The position numbers and the translations under genes are program-made. Positions 43,207-49,559 of a stretch of DNA of 64,000 bases are shown here, in pieces. The notes beneath the pieces are model-generated. The model had not been told where the DNA came from. It ran no database searches and saw only the letters and a program-made list of their open reading frames with translations. Position 1 is the stretch's first letter. Each line of letters begins with the position of its first letter. The stretch lies in assembly GCF_000145275.1 (NCBI RefSeq), contig NC_014393.1:2852001-2916000 (forward strand), written 5' to 3'. The DNA is from Clostridium cellulovorans 743B (lineage in GTDB: Bacteria > Bacillota > Clostridia > Clostridiales > Clostridiaceae).

Positions 43207-44493
43207 TTATATCTCTAAATCTGAAATAAATTGATATTTTGCATTAAACGCAAGTCTCAAGGCTCCAACCCTACCATTACGATTTTTAGCAGTATCAGCC
43301 TCTAACACGCCTTTTTCTTCTGAGTCTGGATTATAATATTCATCCCTATATAACAGAATGACTTTATCACTATCTTCTTCAATTGAACCTGATTCTTTAA
43401 GGTCTGATAGCAATGGTCTTTTATCTATTCTCAGTTCCACACCCCTGCTTAATTGAGATAGAAGAATAACACATATATTTAATGACTTTGCCATGAGCTT
43501 ACATTGCCTTGTAATTTCAGCTATTGCCAATCTTTCGTTTTCATTTGTTTTCTTCACTAATAGCAAATGGTCTATTACTAAAAAGTCTAAGCCCTGTTTC
43601 ATTTTTTGCTGTTTTGCAATATTAAATATTTCAAAGATAGTTAAGTTTGTATCCTCATTAATCCATAGGTTTCTTTGACTTAAGTTATTGGCACTATGTG
43701 AAATTTTACTCCAATCGCTATCGTTAAGTTTTCCTCGGTTAATGTAATATCCATCAATCAAGGTATTTCTTGCTATAAGTCGCTTTACCATATCTGTATC
43801 ACGCATTTCAAACTGAAAGTATAAACCTTTGTTTTCTTTTGCCAAGCCTTGAGCTATTTCTAAAGCAAAGGCTGTTTTACCCATTGATGGTCTAGCCCCT
43901 ATGGTTACTAATTCACCTTTTTGAAATCCATTTAGGAATCTATCTAAATTTTTAATTCCTGAAGCCATACCTGTAATCTTTCCACCTGCATTATAGGCTT
44001 CCTCAATTTCTCCAACGGTCTCAATAATAACCTCTGAAATATGCTTAGGCTTTTTATTATTGTTGTCACTTATCTTCATAGCCTTGTCCGAAAAACTGCT
44101 TAAAATATCGCCAACTTTCTCTTTACCTAGGCACGCTTTTTCCATCATTTCTTTCGCAAATTTTATTATTTTTCTTTTATTGCTGCACTCTTTTACAAGC
44201 TTGGCGTAATACTTAATTTGGCTATCTTTAAATGTATTCTGGATATTTGTTAGATAGCTTATACCACCATTTTCTTTTATAAATTCGCCTATTTTGCTAT
44301 ATACGCTAACAATTGAAATTGGCTGTTCTTCTTTATATAGTTCAATCATTGCTGTATAAATTTGTTGATGCACTGGTTTATAAAAATCATTAGTATCAAG
44401 TTCTATTTCAGATATAGCGTTATTTTTGTTAAAAATTATAGCCAAAATTTCAATTTCAGCATTTATATTTTTCGGTATATTTATGTTTTCCAT
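43207..44493 (-). CDS. Replicative DNA helicase (DnaB-like)
   Basis: 428 aa. N-terminal DnaB domain (NINAEIEILAIIFNKNNAIS), then the RecA-like hexameric motor: Walker A GARPSMGKTAFALEIAQGLA, Walker B FLVIDHLLLV, and QLSRGVELRIDKRPLLSDLK with SGSIEEDSDKVILLYRDEYY. Unwinds phage DNA for replication. It lies 21 bases after the initiator gene, which holds the probable origin. Confidence 0.94.
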   Translation of the reverse strand: MENINIPKNINAEIEILAIIFNKNNAISEIELDTNDFYKPVHQQIYTAMIELYKEEQPISIVSVYSKIGEFIKENGGISYLTNIQNTFKDSQIKYYAKLVKECSNKRKIIKFAKEMMEKACLGKEKVGDILSSFSDKAMKISDNNNKKPKHISEVIIETVGEIEEAYNAGGKITGMASGIKNLDRFLNGFQKGELVTIGARPSMGKTAFALEIAQGLAKENKGLYFQFEMRDTDMVKRLIARNTLIDGYYINRGKLNDSDWSKISHSANNLSQRNLWINEDTNLTIFEIFNIAKQQKMKQGLDFLVIDHLLLVKKTNENERLAIAEITRQCKLMAKSLNICVILLSQLSRGVELRIDKRPLLSDLKESGSIEEDSDKVILLYRDEYYNPDSEEKGVLEADTAKNRNGRVGALRLAFNAKYQFISDLEI

Positions 44494-44514
44494 GGGCTGT
44501 TTTCCCCTTATCTT

Positions 44515-45387
44515 TTAATCTACTACTGCGACTTTACGTCTTACCTGTGTAAAATCACTTTTGTTATTTTTATTTTCATAATTTCCCTCGATGACCTTTG
44601 TATAATTACTTTCTTTCAATATCCAATCAAAAGAACAGTTTGTCCATGTTCCGTTTCTCCCTGAAAGAAAATCGCTTTTTTCTACTTTCTGAAATACAGT
44701 CTTTATAGCTTCCATGTTTTCCAAGGCTAAGTAAAAGGTTTTTATATTCTTACACCTTGCTTTAGTCTTTTTAAGAACCATAGGAAGGGATTTACAAGTG
44801 TTATTATAAATTTTAATTATTTCGTCATAAGGAACTTTATCATCTTTTTCATTTTCTTCTTTAGGGTTTTTGATATATATATTATTAGTATTATTAATAT
44901 TAGTATTATTAGGGTAAAAATTTTTTACTTCTAGAGGTAAAGATTTTTTACTTCTAGAAGTAAAATTTTTTAACTTCTCAGGTAAAATTTCTTTACTCGA
45001 TGAATTGATATACTCTGGTGTTTTTATATACTCACCATCATTTAAAATCATCCCTAGATATAACATCTTTGGAATACCTCTTCCTCTGTTTTTTTCATAT
45101 AAAAGATTTACTTCCCTTAATTCTTTAAATATTTTAATTATGGTCGGCTTACTTACTCTTATTAGCTCTGCTGCTTGCTCTCGGCTAAATAGAAAATAGA
45201 TATTATTACTATCATCTATCCACCCATTTGCAACTGATAATCTAAGACGATCCTTTAAGATAGCATAAAGGACGCAGGCATCATTGCTAAGGTTTGCATA
45301 TCTTTTAAGCAAATATAATTCCTGTGGCAATTGATAAAATCTATAAGAATCCACATGTGTAAGCTGAAAATATTGAAATTCGCTCAT
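44515..45387 (-). CDS. Replication initiator (RepA-N-like)
   Basis: 290 aa. The N-terminal winged-helix domain is that of replication initiator protein A: FYQLPQELYLLKRYANLSND, ACVLYAILKDRLRLSVANGW, EQAAELIRVSKPTIIKIFKE. The C-terminal part (AIKTVFQKVEKSDFLSGRNG, NCSFDWILKESNYTKVIEGN) is DnaD-tail-like and may load the helicase encoded next. The linker between them is encoded by a DNA segment containing iteron-like palindromes and an AT-rich tract, a common place for a phage origin. Confidence 0.88.
   Translation of the reverse strand: MSEFQYFQLTHVDSYRFYQLPQELYLLKRYANLSNDACVLYAILKDRLRLSVANGWIDDSNNIYFLFSREQAAELIRVSKPTIIKIFKELREVNLLYEKNRGRGIPKMLYLGMILNDGEYIKTPEYINSSSKEILPEKLKNFTSRSKKSLPLEVKNFYPNNTNINNTNNIYIKNPKEENEKDDKVPYDEIIKIYNNTCKSLPMVLKKTKARCKNIKTFYLALENMEAIKTVFQKVEKSDFLSGRNGTWTNCSFDWILKESNYTKVIEGNYENKNNKSDFTQVRRKVAVVD
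44877..44986. other. Probable prophage replication origin inside the initiator gene
   Basis: Three 18-bp palindromic units: TTTACTTCTAGAGGTAAA (44924-44941), TTTACTTCTAGAAGTAAA (44947-44964, perfect) and TTTAACTTCTCAGGTAAA (44969-44986), at 22-23 bp spacing. They adjoin an AT-only tract of TATTAGTATTAT-type repeats (44877-44912). Iterons beside an unwinding element is the standard origin layout. Confidence 0.65.
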
Positions 45388-45470
45388 GATAATGTCCTCT
45401 TTCTAATAAGCTTCATGTTCATAACATAAAGTCTATATCTTGTTTTCTTAACATATTTTTGGTATCATGA

Positions 45471-45569
45471 AGCTACGATGTTGCGAGCATCGTAGCTAAT
45501 TAGGTTGGTCTTATACTAGGGTTTAAATCCTAGTATAAGTTTTCCAAGTGTTTCTCTATCTACTTGGAA
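45471..45569. repeat. Three perfect hairpins in a row ahead of the initiator gene
   Basis: AGCTACGATG/CATCGTAGCT (45471-45480, 45488-45497); CTTATACTAGG/CCTAGTATAAG (45510-45520, 45529-45539); TTCCAAGT/ACTTGGAA (45542-45549, 45562-45569). None has a T-run on either side. They lie in the untranslated leader between the 101-aa gene and the initiator gene. Confidence 0.8.
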
Positions 45570-45603
45570 TTCTATCTTATAATCTAACTTTTTAATCTAT
45601 CTG

Positions 45604-45909
45604 CTAATTATAATCAAAATCTTCTGCTTTTCTTAAGACATAGTCCTTATAAGAACTACCTTCATAAATATCTAAGATATAATCCTCTCTAGCTATAACT
45701 GTACATAGATTAAGATTTCCCATAAATATATCTATAAAAATATTAGCTTTATCATCAAATTCACGTTTGACAACTTCTATACGAGAAACTATTTTCTGTG
45801 AAAATCTATTTCCATTGACGCTTACTTGTACTGATTGTCCAATCTCAAAGCTATGTACTTCATCAACCTTCATTTCTACTACTTTAAATAAAACACTCTT
45901 GCATTCCAT
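45604..45909 (-). CDS. Hypothetical early phage protein, 101 aa
   Basis: Beta-rich small protein: VLFKVVEMKVDEVHSFEIGQ, VQVSVNGNRFSQKIVSRIEV, ending SSYKDYVLRKAEDFDYN. No family recognised. It lies between the DNA-binding early protein and the initiator leader, and is probably expressed from the lytic early promoter. Confidence 0.6.
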   Translation of the reverse strand: MECKSVLFKVVEMKVDEVHSFEIGQSVQVSVNGNRFSQKIVSRIEVVKREFDDKANIFIDIFMGNLNLCTVIAREDYILDIYEGSSYKDYVLRKAEDFDYN

Positions 45910-45923
45910 TACTATTCTCCATT

Positions 45924-46199
45924 CTAAGCTTGAGCTTTTAAAATGTTTAAAACATTATTCAACTTAGTTTTTAAAGCCGCATAATCTTGAAGTAATTCTA
46001 GATAATCATTTTTAGGTATCATATCTGAATTTACACTAAGCTTGATTAAAAACTGCTTGTATACTCCACCCCCTTCTGTTTCAACACAATCTAATTTACC
46101 ATTCTTGCATAAGCTTAAAACTTGTCCATACGGCATACCTGTTGTTTCTGCATATTTCTTTGCTGATACCCATTGAAAATTTACCTTTATATCTTTCAT
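45924..46199 (-). CDS. Small DNA-binding early protein (excisionase/HTH-like)
   Basis: About 91 aa from ATG 46199, with GAGG upstream (frame opens at 46226). VSAKKYAETTGMPYGQVLSL and CKNGKLDCVETEGGGVYKQF are the helix-turn-wing pattern of excisionase-type MerR-like domains. A C-terminal helix follows (LQDYAALKTKLNNVLNILKA). It may serve as excisionase or an early regulator; being second in the lytic operon fits either. Confidence 0.65.
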   Translation of the reverse strand: MKDIKVNFQWVSAKKYAETTGMPYGQVLSLCKNGKLDCVETEGGGVYKQFLIKLSVNSDMIPKNDYLELLQDYAALKTKLNNVLNILKAQA

Positions 46200-46283
46200 G
46201 ATTTCTGAAACCTCTTTTCTAATCATTTTAGTGTTTTTATTACCTCTTCTCTAATTGCTTTTATCCTCTTGATTTTTAGTATG

Positions 46284-46508
46284 CTAATGCTCTTCGTTGC
46301 ATTTTTGGGATATATCATCAAAAAAAATTTCTATCGGATTATCTAGTTCTAATATCTTAGTTATTGAAATCACTTCATTCAATGAAAATATAGACCGTCC
46401 ATTAAACTTAGCATTAAGAGTTTGAACACTCATATTAAGCTCATCCGATAATTTTTGCTGAGTATATCCAAGTTCGGTCATTCTGGATTTAATCTTATTA
46501 ATCTGCAC
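46284..46508 (-). CDS. Cro-like HTH repressor
   Basis: 74 aa, one HTH_XRE domain: IKSRMTELGYTQQKLSDELN, MSVQTLNAKFNGRSIFSLNE. First gene of the leftward lytic operon, divergent from the CI-like gene at 46690, as in lambda-like switches. It starts at GTG 46508. Its 3' end and its upstream region contain the same CTTCGTTGCATTTTT element. Confidence 0.85.
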   Translation of the reverse strand: MQINKIKSRMTELGYTQQKLSDELNMSVQTLNAKFNGRSIFSLNEVISITKILELDNPIEIFFDDISQKCNEEH

Positions 46509-46539
46509 TCCTTCACCATCCTTCGTTGCATTTTTAGGA
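46292..46539. repeat. Direct repeat flanking the Cro-like gene
   Basis: CTTCGTTGCATTTTTGGGA (46292-46310) and CTTCGTTGCATTTTTAGGA (46521-46539) differ at one base. A shorter GTTGCATTT recurs at 46615-46623 over the repressor promoter. Candidate operators shared by Cro and the repressor. Confidence 0.65.
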
Positions 46540-46615
46540 CAACTTCATTATAAAACCTATTTTTTAAAAAAACAAGTCATTTATGCAATATTTTTTAGGT
46601 TTTTTATTATTTTTG

Positions 46616-46643
46616 TTGCATTTATGAAAAAATATTTTATAAT
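46616..46643 (+). promoter_or_regulatory. Lysogeny promoter of the repressor gene
   Basis: TTGCAT (46616-46621), 16-bp spacer, TATAAT (46638-46643), 47 bases before ATG 46690; AAGGCGG provides the ribosome site. The GTTGCATTT element overlaps the -35. Confidence 0.6.
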
Positions 46644-46689
46644 TAAGATAGTCAGTACATTAAAAAGTTAGAGTAAGGCGGTTTAAATA

Positions 46690-47049
46690 ATGAATGAAAA
46701 TGAACTCAAACAGATAATCGAAAGGATTAAGAATAGAAGAATTGAACTTGGACTTTCATATCAAGATATGCAGGATGCAACTGGAATAAGTAAATCTACT
46801 TGGCAGAGATATGAAACAGGATTTATAAAGAACCTTGGAATTGATAAGCTAGATATTGTCGCTAAAATACTACAAACAACCCCATCATATCTTATGGGAT
46901 GGGATACTGATAAAAAAGCTGAAATAGATACTTCAGGAATTCATACTATAGCTGCTCACTTTGAAGGAGAAGACTTTACAGAAGCTGATAAAGAAGATAT
47001 AGAAAACTTCATAAAATTTGTTCTTTCAAAAAAGGATAAGAAGAAGTAA
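46690..47049 (+). CDS. CI-like prophage repressor
   Basis: 119 aa. HTH_XRE domain: IKNRRIELGLSYQDMQDATG, ISKSTWQRYETGFIKNLGID, KLDIVAKILQTTPSYLMGWD. The C-terminus (HFEGEDFTEADKEDIENFIK) is a short helical tail, not a LexA-type peptidase, so induction likely relies on the ImmA-like protease encoded next. It maintains lysogeny by blocking the leftward early promoter. Confidence 0.9.
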   Translation: MNENELKQIIERIKNRRIELGLSYQDMQDATGISKSTWQRYETGFIKNLGIDKLDIVAKILQTTPSYLMGWDTDKKAEIDTSGIHTIAAHFEGEDFTEADKEDIENFIKFVLSKKDKKK

Positions 47050-47070
47050 CTTTTATAACTGGAGGTACTA

Positions 47071-47550
47071 ATGCATACAAAAGAATTATTTGACGAAGTA
47101 CAAAAGGAAAATATTTATATTCATGAAATGGATTTTAAAGGTGACCTTAAAGGTCTGTATAGTGATGGTGTCATTGCACTTGACCGTAATTTAAAAACTG
47201 ATGCAGAGATAAGCTGCATTTTATCTGAGGAGCTTGGGCATCATTATACAACCTATGGAGACATTGTTGGCAAAAAGGATATACAGAGCATTAAACAAGA
47301 AAAAAGAGCTAGAAGATGGGCTTATGAAAGATTAATAGGTATTAATTCAATATTAAAAGCCTGTGAAGCTGGTACTCGTAATCTTTATGAAATGGCTGAC
47401 TATTTATGTGTTACAGAAGAGTTTTTACAAGATAGTCTAGATTATTACAAACAAAAGTATGGAATTATGCTTCAATTAGACTCTTACATAGTTTATTTTG
47501 AACCTAGCTTAGTTATATTCCAAAAAAAATATAGCGAAATTAGGTTTTAA
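47071..47550 (+). CDS. ImmA/IrrE-type metallopeptidase
   Basis: 159 aa. ISCILSEELGHHYTTYGDIV holds the EExGHH-type zinc motif. KREKRARRWAYERLI-like sequence (KQEKRARRWAYERLIGINSI) and AGTRNLYEMADYLCVTEEFL are typical. In ICEBs1 and related prophages this enzyme cleaves the HTH repressor when the SOS or quorum signal is given. GGAGG before the ATG; 21 bases after the repressor gene. Confidence 0.9.
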   Translation: MHTKELFDEVQKENIYIHEMDFKGDLKGLYSDGVIALDRNLKTDAEISCILSEELGHHYTTYGDIVGKKDIQSIKQEKRARRWAYERLIGINSILKACEAGTRNLYEMADYLCVTEEFLQDSLDYYKQKYGIMLQLDSYIVYFEPSLVIFQKKYSEIRF

Positions 47551-47576
47551 TATAAATAAAACCAAGGAGGTATAAT

Positions 47577-48752
47577 ATGGCTGTTAAAACCAATTATGCA
47601 AAAAATGGAACAAACTATTACAGAATAACTGCTTCTGTAGGAAAGGATAGTAATGGAAAATTAATCAGGAAAGAATTCTATGGAAAATCAAAAAAGGATG
47701 CTGAAGAAAAAAGAGATGAGTATTTGAATGGGCTTGGAAATGGACTAAACCATGACTATGAAAAAACTACTCTAGGAACACTTATAAAAACATGGCTTTA
47801 TGAAGTTGTGAGAATATCAAACAAAATCAAGCCTACCACCTTTTCACGTTATGAAGGTGTATTTAGAAATTACATAGAAACAAGCGAGTTATACAGCTTG
47901 AGATTAGGCACAATTAAATCTATACAAATTCAAAGGTACTATAACAATCTCTATGATTCAGGCAAAACTACTAGCAGCATAAAATATCTTAACAAGTTGA
48001 TGAAACAATTTTTCAACTATGCTGTGGATGGTGGCTATATGCTTAAAAATCCTTGTGATGGTAAAAAGATAGTTATACCTGGAGAAGTTAAAAGTGAAAC
48101 TGAAGATGAACTAGAATATTTTAGTGGTGAAGAAATAGAAAAATTAAAGTTAGCTGCTAATGATCATAGCTTAAAGGGATTAATTTTAGTTGCTCTTGGC
48201 ACTGGCTTAAGACGTGGTGAACTTCTTGGAATGGATTGGTCTGATATTGATAAAGAAAACCTTACAATATCCATTGAAAGAACTGTTATAAAAACCTATA
48301 TAATAGATTCTGATGGAAGTAGAGTAAGAAAAAATATAGTTCAAATTCCAAAGACTAAAACATCAATAAGGACTGTATCCTTTCCTGAAAAGCTACTTTC
48401 TATTTTTGAGGAGGTTAAAGCAAAGCAAGATGAATATAAAGCTAGGTTTCCAGAATCCTTTGCCGAAAATGAATTTGATTTTGTATTCACTTCCTCAACA
48501 GGCAATTTACTAGATTCAACTAACATATCTCATTCTTGGGACAACCTTTTAGAAAAAAATAATATCCCTCATAAAAAATTTCATGCTTTAAGACATACCT
48601 TTGCTACCCAACTTTTCTCCAAGGGAATACCTACAGAAGTTGTAAGTAAACTTTTAGGTCATTCTGATCCTGCACTAACTAGAAAAATATATATCCATGT
48701 AATACCTGAGCAAAGAGTCTCCTCTATCGCAATCCTAAATGAATTATTTTAA
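47577..48752 (+). CDS. int: Phage integrase (tyrosine recombinase)
   Basis: 391 aa, complete: arm-binding AP2-like N-domain (YYRITASVGKDSNGKLIRKE), core-binding domain (about 65-165) and catalytic domain with ALGTGLRRGELLGMDW (Arg), HALRHTFATQLFSKG (HxxR), LLGHSDPALTRKIYIHV (Tyr). It inserts the element into tRNA-Glu. AAGGAGG lies seven bases before the ATG. The gene lies 180 bases from the tRNA, and TGTGGGA motifs that may be arm sites follow its stop. Confidence 0.95.
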   Translation: MAVKTNYAKNGTNYYRITASVGKDSNGKLIRKEFYGKSKKDAEEKRDEYLNGLGNGLNHDYEKTTLGTLIKTWLYEVVRISNKIKPTTFSRYEGVFRNYIETSELYSLRLGTIKSIQIQRYYNNLYDSGKTTSSIKYLNKLMKQFFNYAVDGGYMLKNPCDGKKIVIPGEVKSETEDELEYFSGEEIEKLKLAANDHSLKGLILVALGTGLRRGELLGMDWSDIDKENLTISIERTVIKTYIIDSDGSRVRKNIVQIPKTKTSIRTVSFPEKLLSIFEEVKAKQDEYKARFPESFAENEFDFVFTSSTGNLLDSTNISHSWDNLLEKNNIPHKKFHALRHTFATQLFSKGIPTEVVSKLLGHSDPALTRKIYIHVIPEQRVSSIAILNELF

Positions 48753-48823
48753 TGTGGGAATACTGTGGGAAAATTTTAAAATGTACTCTACATTAAGGAT
48801 TTTATTTAGCGTTTTCTATGTCC

Positions 48824-48960
48824 CATCGAAAACTTGTGTGGGAAAAGTGTGGGAAAATCTCATTTTTAGCCCTTCAAAATGGCATAAAAAAAGCCCGCAA
48901 ACCGTTGCTATCAGCAGTTTGCAGACAATTTGGTGACCCCTAGGAGAATCGAACTCCTGA
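48824..48960. repeat. att4: right prophage boundary at the living tRNA
   Basis: Perfect partner of 13319-13455. It includes two GTGTGGGAAAA decamers (48834-48857), the tRNA terminator and the 30-base tRNA 3' end (48931-48960). The sequence continues into the tRNA 5' half only in this copy. Confidence 0.9.
48885..48922 (-). terminator. Terminator of tRNA-Glu
   Basis: GCAAACCG (48897-48904) with CAGTTTGC (48915-48922); leftward it is followed by GGGCTTTTTTT. Copies are carried at att1 and att2. Confidence 0.85.
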
Positions 48961-49005
48961 TTCCACCGTGAGAGGGTGGCGTCTTGACCGCTTGACCAAG
49001 GGGCC
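48931..49005 (-). tRNA. tRNA-Glu (CTC)
   Basis: 75 bases with encoded CCA. Acceptor stem GGCCCCT/AGGGGTC (one G-U), anticodon stem CCACC/GGTGG with loop CTCTCAC, so the anticodon is CTC reading GAG. T arm AGGAG-TTCGATT-CTCCT. Its 3' 30 bases form the attachment core used by all the elements to the left; the 5' half is host-derived. Confidence 0.95.
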
Positions 49006-49025
49006 TTATCTTTAACACAAGTATT

Positions 49026-49054
49026 ATTATATATTTCACGAAAATTTATGTCAA
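49026..49054 (-). promoter_or_regulatory. Consensus promoter of tRNA-Glu
   Basis: Leftward TTGACA (49054-49049), 17-bp spacer, TATAAT (49031-49026), 21 bases from the tRNA 5' end. The stretch from here to 49306 shows nothing else. Confidence 0.92.
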
Positions 49055-49306
49055 GATTTTAATAAATTTTCATCATTTTTTCATTATTTTAAGATTTTTA
49101 TGATAGATTATCATTATTCCGTTCGTAAAATTGCAAGATTTCATATTTTATGAATTTGTGCATTAGATTTCATATTTTACAATTTCATTATTTATATATA
49201 TTCAAAGTTAAGAAAGTTTACTCATTAAAAAATTCCTATAAATTATTATTCTATGTATATCAATAATAAATTGAAGATAAATATTTATACAATTCATTCT
49301 GCAATA

Positions 49307-49334
49307 TTGACTTTGTTTTTTAACATGCTATAAT
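49307..49334 (+). promoter_or_regulatory. Promoter of the ArfA-like gene
   Basis: TTGACT (49307-49312), 16-bp spacer, TATAAT (49329-49334), with AAAAGGAG nine to fourteen bases before ATG 49370. Confidence 0.8.
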
Positions 49335-49369
49335 TCCATTAATGATTATTTTTAAAAGGAGCTAACGAA

Positions 49370-49543
49370 ATGGAAAAAGATAAAATTGTTTTAAAAGGCG
49401 GTTTTGTTAAAGCCGGTAGAATGTTTAACAGTGATGAAATTTCAAGAGGAACAGGTATCTCAAAAGCTAAAAAGGGGAAAGGTTCATACGATAGAAAAGA
49501 AAAACATAAAAAATCACACCGCCAACTATTAGAAGCGATGTGA
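49370..49543 (+). CDS. arfA: ArfA-like alternative ribosome-rescue peptide, 57 aa
   Basis: Rescues ribosomes stalled on broken mRNAs by recruiting a release factor, as a backup to tmRNA. MEKDKIVLKGGFVKAGRMFN is followed by the diagnostic basic block KKGKGSYDRKEKHKK, nearly identical to the KKGKGSYMRKGKH of E. coli ArfA, which sits in the empty mRNA channel. It ends SHRQLLEAM. The stop TGA (49541-49543) lies in the descending arm of a terminator, so the mRNA would end within a few bases of the stop: the same nonstop-like design that makes ArfA a tmRNA target in proteobacteria. Own promoter and ribosome site. Confidence 0.8.
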   Translation: MEKDKIVLKGGFVKAGRMFNSDEISRGTGISKAKKGKGSYDRKEKHKKSHRQLLEAM

Positions 49544-49550
49544 TTTTTTT
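49511..49550. terminator. Bidirectional terminator overlapping the arfA stop codon
   Basis: AAATCACACCGC (49511-49522) with GCGATGTGATTT (49535-49546), one mismatch, T-run 49544-49550. Leftward it also has six T and serves the nucleotidase gene ending at 49560. Confidence 0.85.
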
Positions 49551-49559
49551 ATTTTTCAA

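Noticed and set aside
44877..44986. CRISPR-like array because of regular 22-23 bp spacing
   Set aside because: Units are palindromic, abut with 4-5 bp gaps and lie in coding sequence; there are no spacers or cas genes.
48739..48936. 65-aa rightward ORF after the integrase
   Set aside because: It reads through the attachment arm and terminator hairpin and into the tRNA 3' end; no ribosome site of its own.
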